This document shows positions 57,224 through 64,000 of a DNA stretch of 64,000 bases, one piece after another (positions within the stretch are counted from its first letter, which is position 1; every line of letters begins with the position of its first letter). A model generated the notes under the pieces. The model was not told where the DNA came from and searched no databases. It worked only from the letters and a program-made list of their open reading frames with translations. This DNA is from Bacteroidales bacterium (GTDB lineage Bacteria; Bacteroidota; Bacteroidia; Bacteroidales; Lentimicrobiaceae). Both the position numbers and the translations under genes were made by a program. Location of the stretch: positions 1 to 64,000 of the forward strand of contig JAEUTG010000031.1 in assembly GCA_016788045.1 (NCBI GenBank), read 5' to 3'.

Positions 57224-57301
57224 ATGTCCCGCACAGACCGTTTTACCGGGGTTTTTTGCCTGTTTGCCGATTTTTTGTAGATTTACCTTTCTCCACTGCC
57301 A

Positions 57302-57309
57302 TACATTTG
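57302..57309 (+). promoter_or_regulatory. -7 box of the LiaF-like / LytS / LytTR unit
   Basis: TACATTTG matches TAnnTTTG, 26 bp before the ATG at 57336. A TTTG at 57274 gives a long 24-bp spacer. Confidence 0.5.
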
Positions 57310-57335
57310 CATCATAAACAACAAAAATTAATAAA

Positions 57336-58076
57336 ATGGAAACCTTCAATCATCATGATCATAACTTCATGAAACACGGGCGCAGAAGCAGGTCAAAAAC
57401 CATGCTTGTCGGATTGCTCATTATTGCCTTTGGTCTTTTATATATGATGCGCAACATCGGAATGATCAATGACAGTGCCTGGCATATTATCTTTTCATGG
57501 CCCATGCTGCTGGTCGCCTTGGGTGCTGTAAATTTTGCAGAGCGCAAGTTCGGATGGGGTCTGATCCTGCTTTCGGTAGGCGGTGTCTTTCTGGTTGACC
57601 GCTACTACGATCTGCCCTACAATGTATTTACCTTCTTCTGGCCGGTACTGATTATTGCCATCGGATTGGGAATTATTTTTTCAGGTTCCTGTAAAATGCT
57701 TCGGATAAAAAGGCACAAACCGGATGTTTCAAGTGCCGATGGTGATACCATCAACGAAGCCGCTATCTTCGGCGGCAGCGAACGTGCCATCCATTCACAG
57801 AATTTCCGTGGAGGCGAAATCGTGGCCATCTTCGGCGGCACCAAGACCGATCTTACCCAATGTCAGCTTGCCCCTGGGGACAATGTGCTGGAGATTACCG
57901 CAATTTTCGGCGGGACCACCCTCATCGTGCCGAACGACTGGAATGTGAAAGTTGAAACCAACAATGTTTTTGGAGGTTATACCGACAAGCGCAGGAATAC
58001 GAATGTTGACTTTAATAAGACTCTGATTATCAGAGGAACCAGTGTCTTTGGTGGTGGTGAGCTGAAAAGTTATTAA
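57336..58076 (+). CDS. LiaF-like membrane protein (cell-wall-active antibiotic response domain)
   Basis: The protein has 246 residues. Four membrane helices lie at about 23-40, 47-65, 70-86 and 98-115 (LVGLLIIAFGLLYMM; MLLVALGAVNF; LILLSVGGVFLVDRYY; FFWPVLIIAIGLGIIF), matching the LiaF transmembrane region. Residues 140-246 form a beta-helical DUF2154/LiaF-C domain built on repeated FGG turns: AIFGGSER, AIFGGTKTD, AIFGGTTLIVP, NVFGGYTD, SVFGGGEL. LiaF relatives in Firmicutes restrain an envelope-stress kinase. Here a LytS-type kinase and a LytTR regulator follow at 18 bp, so a similar sensing role is plausible. Confidence 0.8.
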   Translation: METFNHHDHNFMKHGRRSRSKTMLVGLLIIAFGLLYMMRNIGMINDSAWHIIFSWPMLLVALGAVNFAERKFGWGLILLSVGGVFLVDRYYDLPYNVFTFFWPVLIIAIGLGIIFSGSCKMLRIKRHKPDVSSADGDTINEAAIFGGSERAIHSQNFRGGEIVAIFGGTKTDLTQCQLAPGDNVLEITAIFGGTTLIVPNDWNVKVETNNVFGGYTDKRRNTNVDFNKTLIIRGTSVFGGGELKSY

Positions 58077-58094
58077 CCTCTTCTCTGCCATCCG

Positions 58095-59165
58095 ATGTTC
58101 GCGAAATTGTTTAAAAACCAGCTTTTACCGGTCTATGCTGCGGCATGGCTGGTAATTGCTGTTGTTCATTATATGGTGGTTACCACTCAGCTTGGGGCCG
58201 GCAGCATGATTGCCATGGCAGAGGCGCTGGTGTTTTCAACGGTTTTTGCCTTGCTGGGTATCGGATTGTGGTTTCTGGTCAAGTTCTCCGATTTTGAGAA
58301 GCTCAACCGGCAGGAACTCACCCTGCGCCACGCCACCAGCAGTGCTGTAACCATGTTCATCTGGTTTGGCAGCAGCTATCTGCTGATGGGTGTCATTTCG
58401 GGGCACGATGAAGCTTATATGACAGGTCTCAACGATACAATGACCGTGCGGGTGCTCTCCGGATTGCTGCTTTATATAGTAATGGTAGCCGTCTTTTATC
58501 TTCTGGTCAACAACCAGAATCTGAAAGAGCGCAAAACCAGGGAAGAGTTACTGCAGAACCTTCTTCACGAAAGTGAACTGAATTCGCTGAGAGCACAGAT
58601 CAAGCCGCATTTTCTGTTCAACAGCCTCAACTCCATCAGTTCACTCACGATTACCAATCCTGCGAAAGCCCAGGACATGGTGATCAAGCTTTCCGAATTT
58701 ATGCGGTATTCGCTGAGTTTCTCCAACGACCGCATGAGCAGCTTAAAACAGGAACTTTATCACCTGAGGCTGTATCTCGAAATTGAGAAAGTGCGCTTTG
58801 GCGCCAGGTTCATCGTAGAAGAAAACATCGGAGATGAGCACCTTCCATGGCTGATTCCGCCGATGATTCTTCAACCATTGGTTGAAAACGCGGTGAAACA
58901 TGGTGTATATGATACTCCGGGAGAATCGTTTGTGAAAATATCTGCCATGCTGAATCAGGGATGGCTCGAGATCAGTGTGGTGAATAACTTCGACCCTTCC
59001 CAGCCAGGCCGGCGCGGAACAGGAACCGGTCTGGTGAATGTAATGAAGCGCATGCATATGGTTTACGGGATGAACAACCTGGCACGGATTACAAAAACTG
59101 AAAATACCTTTGAAGTAAAACTGAAATTCCCTCCCTATGACAGTCTTAAGAGTACTCATCATTGA
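58095..59165 (+). CDS. LytS-type sensor histidine kinase
   Basis: The protein has 356 residues. Four membrane helices in the first 145 residues (LLPVYAAAWLVIAVVHYMVV; ALVFSTVFALLGIGLWFLV; AVTMFIWFGSSYLLMGV; LSGLLLYIVMVAVFYLLV) are followed by a short coiled coil and the His_kinase (PF06580) domain. His172 lies in QIKPHFLFNSLNS. The ATPase region includes PPMILQPLVENAVKHG and a Gly-rich GRRGTGTGLVNVMKRM. It has no large extracellular sensor, so like other intramembrane-sensing kinases it may read the membrane or its LiaF-like neighbour. It overlaps the response regulator gene by 29 bp. Confidence 0.92.
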   Translation: MFAKLFKNQLLPVYAAAWLVIAVVHYMVVTTQLGAGSMIAMAEALVFSTVFALLGIGLWFLVKFSDFEKLNRQELTLRHATSSAVTMFIWFGSSYLLMGVISGHDEAYMTGLNDTMTVRVLSGLLLYIVMVAVFYLLVNNQNLKERKTREELLQNLLHESELNSLRAQIKPHFLFNSLNSISSLTITNPAKAQDMVIKLSEFMRYSLSFSNDRMSSLKQELYHLRLYLEIEKVRFGARFIVEENIGDEHLPWLIPPMILQPLVENAVKHGVYDTPGESFVKISAMLNQGWLEISVVNNFDPSQPGRRGTGTGLVNVMKRMHMVYGMNNLARITKTENTFEVKLKFPPYDSLKSTHH

Positions 59166-59886
59166 TGATGAGCCCCCTGCACGTGATATCATCAGACATT
59201 ACCTAAGCGATGAACCGGGAATCGTCGTTGCCGGTGAGTGCGAAAACGGATTTGAAGCCCTGAAAATGATCGGAGAAGCAAAGCCTGACCTGATTTTCCT
59301 CGATGTGCAGATGCCTAAGATCACGGGCTTCGAGCTGCTGGAACTCCTCACCGATCCCCCGCAGATTATTTTTACAACTGCTTATGATGAGTTTGCCATC
59401 CGGGCTTTTGAGATGAACGCTGTGGACTACCTGCTCAAACCCTTCTCCAGAACAAGGCTGATACAGGCTGTTGACAGGGCGCGCATCCGGCTCGAAAGCA
59501 AGGGCTCTGCTGCGCGGAAAGAGATCGAGGATTTAAAGAGCGGTCTGCAGGATACTGCCGAAGACATCGACAGGGTAGTGGCCCGGCTGGGAAGTAAAAT
59601 CGTGGTAATCCCGGTTGATAAGATATGGTATATAGAAGCCCAGGACGACTACGTGATGATTTATTCCGAATCGGGTAACCACCTGAAGGAAAAGACCATG
59701 AAATATTTTGAAACCCACCTGGCATCCAGGGGGTTTATCCGGATCCACCGCAGCCACCTTGTGAATGTGAACCAGATACTCTCGGTCGATCTGTATGGCA
59801 AGGATACCCACCTGGTGGTTCTTAAATGCGGGGCAAAGTTAAAAACCAGTGCTGAGGGGTATAAGCGGTTGAGGGAGTTGCTGTAG
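59137..59886 (+). CDS. LytTR family response regulator
   Basis: The protein has 249 residues. The receiver domain (1-120) has LIIDDEPPARD and phospho-acceptor D56 in DLIFLDVQMPKITG; the conserved Lys lies in YLLKPFSR. A LytTR DNA-binding domain covers about 145-249: DKIWYIEAQDDYVMIYS, FIRIHRSHLVNVNQI, and LKTSAEGYKRL. It forms a two-component pair with the overlapping LytS-type kinase. Targets would carry paired LytTR direct repeats; none was identified here. Confidence 0.93.
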   Translation: MTVLRVLIIDDEPPARDIIRHYLSDEPGIVVAGECENGFEALKMIGEAKPDLIFLDVQMPKITGFELLELLTDPPQIIFTTAYDEFAIRAFEMNAVDYLLKPFSRTRLIQAVDRARIRLESKGSAARKEIEDLKSGLQDTAEDIDRVVARLGSKIVVIPVDKIWYIEAQDDYVMIYSESGNHLKEKTMKYFETHLASRGFIRIHRSHLVNVNQILSVDLYGKDTHLVVLKCGAKLKTSAEGYKRLRELL

Positions 59887-60302
59887 CCGGAATGGGTGGT
59901 AAATGTATAAGGAGAACTATTCGTGTATCACTATTGTCCTGAAGAATTTTGAATCAAACAAGTTATCATGATTTGCTCTTCTATAAATCTTTTACCCTGG
60001 TTCAAACAATAAATTAGGTGTATTTTGTCTTCTTGATCCTATTTTAATAGCCGCAGCTTACCCTCCGCTGAAAAAGCGGGGCCAGCTGCCTTAGCCGGGG
60101 GAGCAGCGTCAGGTTGGAAGTAAAGCCGGCAAGTCAAGAATGCAAGCCAGGGTGCTTGCCCCGAATAAAGCGGGGAGCATAACCTTGTCTATTCCTACCC
60201 TGCCAATGGATTCAGAGATTGCTGGAATTTTCCCCGGACAGTAGTGACAAGGAGCCACAATTTTAAGTAAATCAAGTTATATAAAGTCTTAATAATGAGC
60301 CT
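59887..60302. other. Intergenic region with GC-rich hairpins
   Basis: No gene is seen. Two GC-rich hairpins occur: ccgct / agcgg at 60065-60079, and cccc-g / cgggg at 60159-60175. They share the aaagcgggg word, which suggests degraded REP-like repeats. Confidence 0.5.
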
Positions 60303-60327
60303 GCGGGGTCGATTCTCCGCTTTTTTA
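60303..60327 (+). terminator. Intrinsic terminator upstream of the ribosomal operon
   Basis: The hairpin gcggggtcgattctccgc (6-bp stem with one G-T pair) is followed by six T. It separates the LytTR unit from the ribosomal promoters. Confidence 0.75.
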
Positions 60328-60358
60328 TTGTTTTGTTACAAAATAATTGATAAAATGG

Positions 60359-60388
60359 TTGCAGATTCAAAATTAATTTCTACTTTTG
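60359..60388 (+). promoter_or_regulatory. Strong promoter P1 upstream of structured leader/ncRNA
   Basis: TTG (60359-60361), a 19-bp spacer and TACTTTTG (60381-60388) match the consensus exactly. The predicted start is at about 60394, exactly where the first stem of the structured RNA begins. Confidence 0.8.
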
Positions 60389-60393
60389 CAGCC

Positions 60394-60590
60394 GCATTTC
60401 GAAGGAACGTTTTGATTTTAACTTCCTGAAATGCACAAATTTTCTGAGATTTTCGAATCCGGGAAACCTGATAAAGTCAGACAACTATAGGTTTCAATCA
60501 ATACCGGCCAAAGGGCACCGCAATGAGAAACGGGGTATTGATCTGGTCTGGGGCCAATGGCCTCTTTGTCTCTCCGTATCTTTTTCCCCT
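60394..60590 (+). ncRNA. Structured small RNA or leader candidate
   Basis: Four consecutive stems follow promoter P1. Stem 1 is GCATTTC (60394-60400) with GAAATGC (60428-60434), extended by AGGAA/TTCCT. Stem 2 is GAAACCT (60463-60469) with AGGTTTC (60489-60495). Stem 3 is ATCAATACC (60497-60505) with GGTATTGAT (60534-60542). Stem 4 is GGCC-aat-GGCC (60552-60562). A pyrimidine-rich tail with five T follows. There is no open frame. It could be a stand-alone RNA (Bacteroidales-1-type or another family) or a regulatory leader of the str operon. The fold is unlike 6S RNA, since the ends do not pair. Confidence 0.5.
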
Positions 60591-60708
60591 TCCTTATTTC
60601 AGAACATTGCCTTGAGTTGAGAAACCGGGACGTTGTTTAAAATTTCATTTTCCGGAAATACAGTAAATTCAGGTAATGCAGGCTTGTAAATATTTTTTGT
60701 TCAGCTTA

Positions 60709-60738
60709 TTGCAAATTTGAAATATAGTTGTACTTTTG
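60709..60738 (+). promoter_or_regulatory. Promoter P2 of the str operon
   Basis: TTG (60709-60711), a 19-bp spacer and TACTTTTG (60731-60738) match the consensus. It predicts a start near 60745, about 50 nt before the rpsL ATG. Confidence 0.85.
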
Positions 60739-60794
60739 CAGTCCCTAAAAAATAGGGTAGCCGAGGTCTGAAAAATTAAATTAAAAGTACTGAT

Positions 60795-61208
60795 ATGCCT
60801 ACAATTTCGCAACTGGTTCGTAAAGGACGCAACAAGTTAACCGATAAGAGCAAATCGCCTGCTCTGGATTCTTGCCCGCAGCGAAGAGGTGTTTGTGTAA
60901 GGGTTTATACCACAACCCCGAAGAAACCAAACTCCGCCATGCGTAAGGTCGCCAGGGTAAGGCTCACCAACGGTAAGGAGGTGAATGCCTATATTCCCGG
61001 TGAAGGACATAACCTTCAGGAGCACTCCATCGTAATGATCCGTGGTGGCAGGGTAAAAGATCTTCCCGGTGTAAGGTATCACATTATCCGTGGTGCCCTC
61101 GATACTTCCGGTGTTGACGGTCGTAACCAGCGCAGGTCAAAATACGGAACCAAACGCCCCAAAGGTGGTAAGGCTGCAGCTCCTGCAAAAGGAAAAGGTA
61201 AAAAGTAG
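60795..61208 (+). CDS. rpsL: 30S ribosomal protein S12
   Basis: This 137-residue protein of the ribosomal decoding centre controls translational accuracy. Characteristic stretches are [14 protein letters not shown] at the N-terminus, [23 protein letters not shown], and [13 protein letters not shown]. The Lys residues in TTPKKPNSA and RVKDLPG are the wild-type forms at the classical streptomycin-resistance positions. A Lys/Ala-rich tail ([15 protein letters not shown]) extends the C-terminus. It is the first gene of the str operon. Confidence 0.97.
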   Translation: MPTISQLVRKGRNKLTDKSKSPALDSCPQRRGVCVRVYTTTPKKPNSAMRKVARVRLTNGKEVNAYIPGEGHNLQEHSIVMIRGGRVKDLPGVRYHIIRGALDTSGVDGRNQRRSKYGTKRPKGGKAAAPAKGKGKK

Positions 61209-61241
61209 TCCACGTCCAGGTAAAAGATAAGGAATAAAACA

Positions 61242-61709
61242 ATGAGGAAATCAAAACCAAAAAAGAGAATTATTCTTCCGGACCCGAAGTTCAATGATGT
61301 GCTTGTTACCAAGTTTGTGAACAACCTCATGTACACCGGTAAGAAAAACCTTGCTTTCCAGATATTCTACGATGCCATCGCTACCGTTACAGAGAAAATG
61401 GGCGAGGATGGTCTTGAGATCTGGAAAAAAGGCCTGAACAACGTTACCCCCAATGTTGAGGTGCGCAGCCGCAGGATCGGAGGAGCAACTTTCCAGATTC
61501 CTTCAGAAATCCGTCCGAGCCGCAAAAGCTCTATCGGAATGAAAAACCTGATTCTCTATTCGCGCAAGCGTCATGAGAAAACCATGAGTGCAAAACTCGC
61601 CGGTGAAATCATGGCTGCCTACAAAGAGGAAGGCGCTGCTTTCAAGAAAAAAGAGGACACCCACCGTATGGCTGACGCCAACAAGGCATTCTCACACTTC
61701 CGTTTCTAA
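61242..61709 (+). CDS. rpsG: 30S ribosomal protein S7
   Basis: This 155-residue protein nucleates folding of the 16S rRNA 3' domain. Motifs are [56 protein letters not shown] and the C-terminal [18 protein letters not shown]. It starts 33 bp after rpsL in the canonical order. Confidence 0.97.
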   Translation: MRKSKPKKRIILPDPKFNDVLVTKFVNNLMYTGKKNLAFQIFYDAIATVTEKMGEDGLEIWKKGLNNVTPNVEVRSRRIGGATFQIPSEIRPSRKSSIGMKNLILYSRKRHEKTMSAKLAGEIMAAYKEEGAAFKKKEDTHRMADANKAFSHFRF

Positions 61710-61755
61710 GTTTCATTAACCAAACCGTAAACCACAAGGTCAATACAATAATATA

Positions 61756-63858
61756 ATGTCCGGCAAACTGTCACATACACGCAACATCGGCATTATGGCG
61801 CACATAGACGCGGGTAAAACCACGACTACTGAGCGGATATTGTATTATACCGGGATCAGTTACAAAATCGGTGAGGTTCACGATGGTACGGCTACCATGG
61901 ACTGGATGATCCAGGAACAGGAGCGCGGCATTACCATCACTTCTGCTGCAACCACTGTTTTCTGGGATTGCAGAAATGAAAAGTACAAGATCAACATCAT
62001 CGACACCCCGGGCCACGTTGACTTCACCGTTGAGGTTGAACGCTCTCTGAGGGTACTCGATGGCGCTGTTGCCATTTTCTGTGCCGTAGGCGGTGTTGAA
62101 CCCCAGAGCGAAACAGTTTGGAAACAGGCCGACAAATATAATGTTCCGAGAATAGGATTTGTCAACAAGATGGACAGGTCCGGAGCTGACTTCTTTGACG
62201 TACTCAGTCAGATGAAAGAAAAACTCGGAGCCAATCCGATTCCTCTTCAGATCCCCATCGGAGAAGAAGAAAATTTCACCGGTGTGGTTGATCTGATTAC
62301 CAATCAGGCGATTATCTGGGACAACGAATCACAGGGCATGAATTATACCCTTACTGATATCCCGGCTGACCTGCTTGAAACGGTTGAAGAGTACCGCCTG
62401 AAACTGATCGAAGGAGTTGCTGAAGAAGATGAGCAGCTTTTTGAAAAGTTTATGGCTGATCACAATTCCATCACACCCGATGAGATGCGTGCCATTATCC
62501 GTAAGGCAACCATTGAGCGCAGAATTACCCCGGTATTGTGTGGTGCTTCGTTCAAGAACAAGGGCGTTCAACCCCTGCTTGATGCGATTGTATCCTACCT
62601 GCCGAATCCTTACGATATAGAAGCCAGAAAGGGCATCAACCCGTTTACTGAAAAAGAAGAGGTTCGTCAGCCTGATGCTGCTGAACCGTTTTCAGCCCTG
62701 GCATTCAAAATTGCCACTGACCCGTTTGTCGGCCGTCTTGCTTTTATCCGTGTGTATTCCGGCAGTCTTGAGTCGGGCACCGTGGTTATGAACATGGCTA
62801 CCGGAAAGAGGGAGCGCATCTCACGCATCATGCAGATGCATGCCAACAAGCAGAATCCCCTTCAGCATGTTGAAGCCGGCGATATTGTTGCTGTGGTTGG
62901 ATTTAAAGAAATCAAAACGGGAAATACCCTGTGTGATGAAAAGCACCCGATTGTGCTTGAATCCATCACATTCCCCGAGCCGGTTATCAGTGTAGCCGTG
63001 GAGCCAAAAACTCAGGACGATGTTGACAAACTCGATCTGGCACTCAATAAACTGGCTGAAGAAGATCCCACATTCACGGTAAAGGTGGATGATGAAACCG
63101 GACAAACCGTAATCAGCGGCATGGGTGAACTTCACCTTGAGATTATTCTCGACCGTCTGAAAAGAGAATTCAGGATTGAAACCAACAAGGGAAATCCCCA
63201 GGTTGCTTACAAAGAGGCCTTTGTTTCTACAATCACCCACCGCGAGGTTTACAAAAAACAAACCGGCGGACGTGGACGTTTTGCCGACATACAGTTTGAA
63301 ATGGGTCCTGCCGACAAGGGTTTCAGGGGACTTCAGTTTATCAATGATGTCAAGGGCGGAAACATCCCGAAAGAGTTTATTCCTGCCATAGAAAAGGGAT
63401 TCAGGGTAGCCATGCAGAACGGGGTTCTGGCCGGTTTCTCCCTGGAGAGTCTGAAAGTTCGTTTACTCGATGGTTCTTACCATTCCGTGGATTCAGATGC
63501 CCTGGCGTTTGAAATCTGTGCCAAGGTGGCTTTCAGGGAGGCAGCAAAACTCGGAAGAAATGTATTGCTTGAGCCCATCATGAAGCTTGAAGTGAATGTT
63601 CCGGATGAATATGTTGGAGAAATCTCCAGCGACCTGAACAAGCGCCGTGCAAGTGTTGAGGGGATTGACAACAAGGCCCGTTATCAGGTGGTGAAGGCCC
63701 ATGTGCCCCTGGCCGAGATGTTCGGTTATGTTACCAGCCTGCGCACCATTACTTCAGGCCGCGGCAATTCAAGCATGGAGTTTTCACACTATGCCGAGCT
63801 GCCACAGGCACTGACGGATGATGTAATTTACAAGCTTAAAGGATATTTGGTTAAATAA
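61756..63858 (+). CDS. fusA: Elongation factor G
   Basis: This 700-residue GTPase drives tRNA-mRNA translocation and ribosome recycling. G1 is [19 protein letters not shown] (about 15-33), switch I has the [11 protein letters not shown] line, G3 is DTPGHVDF, and G4 is NKMD. Domains II-V follow, including [18 protein letters not shown] and a C-terminal [17 protein letters not shown]. The length and the single copy in the str operon fit the housekeeping EF-G. Confidence 0.97.
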   Translation: MSGKLSHTRNIGIMAHIDAGKTTTTERILYYTGISYKIGEVHDGTATMDWMIQEQERGITITSAATTVFWDCRNEKYKINIIDTPGHVDFTVEVERSLRVLDGAVAIFCAVGGVEPQSETVWKQADKYNVPRIGFVNKMDRSGADFFDVLSQMKEKLGANPIPLQIPIGEEENFTGVVDLITNQAIIWDNESQGMNYTLTDIPADLLETVEEYRLKLIEGVAEEDEQLFEKFMADHNSITPDEMRAIIRKATIERRITPVLCGASFKNKGVQPLLDAIVSYLPNPYDIEARKGINPFTEKEEVRQPDAAEPFSALAFKIATDPFVGRLAFIRVYSGSLESGTVVMNMATGKRERISRIMQMHANKQNPLQHVEAGDIVAVVGFKEIKTGNTLCDEKHPIVLESITFPEPVISVAVEPKTQDDVDKLDLALNKLAEEDPTFTVKVDDETGQTVISGMGELHLEIILDRLKREFRIETNKGNPQVAYKEAFVSTITHREVYKKQTGGRGRFADIQFEMGPADKGFRGLQFINDVKGGNIPKEFIPAIEKGFRVAMQNGVLAGFSLESLKVRLLDGSYHSVDSDALAFEICAKVAFREAAKLGRNVLLEPIMKLEVNVPDEYVGEISSDLNKRRASVEGIDNKARYQVVKAHVPLAEMFGYVTSLRTITSGRGNSSMEFSHYAELPQALTDDVIYKLKGYLVK

Positions 63859-63886
63859 AGAAACTAACACAATAAATTTTAATATC

Positions 63887-64000
63887 GTGAGCCAAAGGAT
63901 CAGAATAAAACTGAAATCATACGATCACAACCTGGTTGATAAATCAGCCGAAAAGATCGTAAAGACCGTTAAATTGACCGGTGCTGTTGTTAACGGGCCC
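63887..64000 (+). CDS. rpsJ: 30S ribosomal protein S10, N-terminal part
   Basis: A GTG start at 63887, 28 bp after fusA, opens a frame [20 protein letters not shown], then [18 protein letters not shown], which is S10. The gene is cut by the window edge after 38 codons. S10 directly after fusA joins the str and S10 clusters; tuf is not between them. Confidence 0.95.
   Translation, partial: MSQRIRIKLKSYDHNLVDKSAEKIVKTVKLTGAVVNGP

Noticed and set aside
60394..60590. 6S RNA
   Set aside because: The 5' and 3' ends do not pair into the long closing stem required of 6S RNA.

Overview
The window looks like a chromosomal segment of a Bacteroidota bacterium, probably Bacteroidales or a related anaerobic lineage. 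The reasons are the C-terminal sorting domains of the type IX secretion system (T9SS), repeated promoters of the Bacteroidota form TTG-N19-20-TAnnTTTG, families largely confined to the phylum (DUF4290, DUF5020, reg_prop hybrid kinases), and a MurA whose active-site Cys is Asp. I saw no insertion sequence, prophage, CRISPR array or tRNA. The only recognised RNA gene is tmRNA.

Region 1 (1-20.7 kb, minus strand) holds three consecutive genes for secreted surface proteins. The first transcribed encodes a 5641-residue protein with about twelve parallel beta-helix modules, SprB/PKD/HYR-like domains, a cohesin-like domain, a dockerin-like stretch and a T9SS tail. A 679-residue cohesin/PKD/T9SS protein follows, then a cohesin/SprB-repeat protein cut by the window edge. 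A strong hairpin terminator sits between the first two. About 1.5 kb of AT-rich DNA without a convincing gene lies upstream.

Region 2 (22-33.7 kb) is a mixed block: a secreted GH13 alpha-amylase next to a Tat-exported GH125 mannosidase, DUF3820 plus an unknown protein, DoxX, DUF5020, a hexapeptide acyltransferase, transketolase, a methyltransferase and a DUF4395 membrane protein. Several REP-like repeats lie between these genes.

Region 3 (33.9-42.8 kb) holds a C69 dipeptidase, a translationally coupled pair of secreted proteins (a small T9SS protein and a Cthe_2159-like beta-helix protein), tryptophan 2,3-dioxygenase coupled to a kynureninase-like enzyme, an AAA/DUF4143 ATPase and tmRNA (ssrA).

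Region 4 (42.8-56.7 kb) holds a hybrid two-component kinase convergent with an NtrC-type regulator that lacks a DNA-binding domain. The regulator is the last of seven codirectional minus-strand genes: DUF4290, murA, grpE, dnaJ, ABC ATPase, ABC permease, regulator. A UvrD/PcrA helicase lies upstream with its own promoter.

Region 5 (56.8-64 kb) holds a LiaF-like membrane protein followed by a LytS-type kinase and a LytTR regulator, which looks like an envelope-stress module. Next come a terminator, a structured leader or small-RNA candidate between two strong promoters, and the start of the str/S10 ribosomal operon (rpsL, rpsG, fusA, rpsJ).
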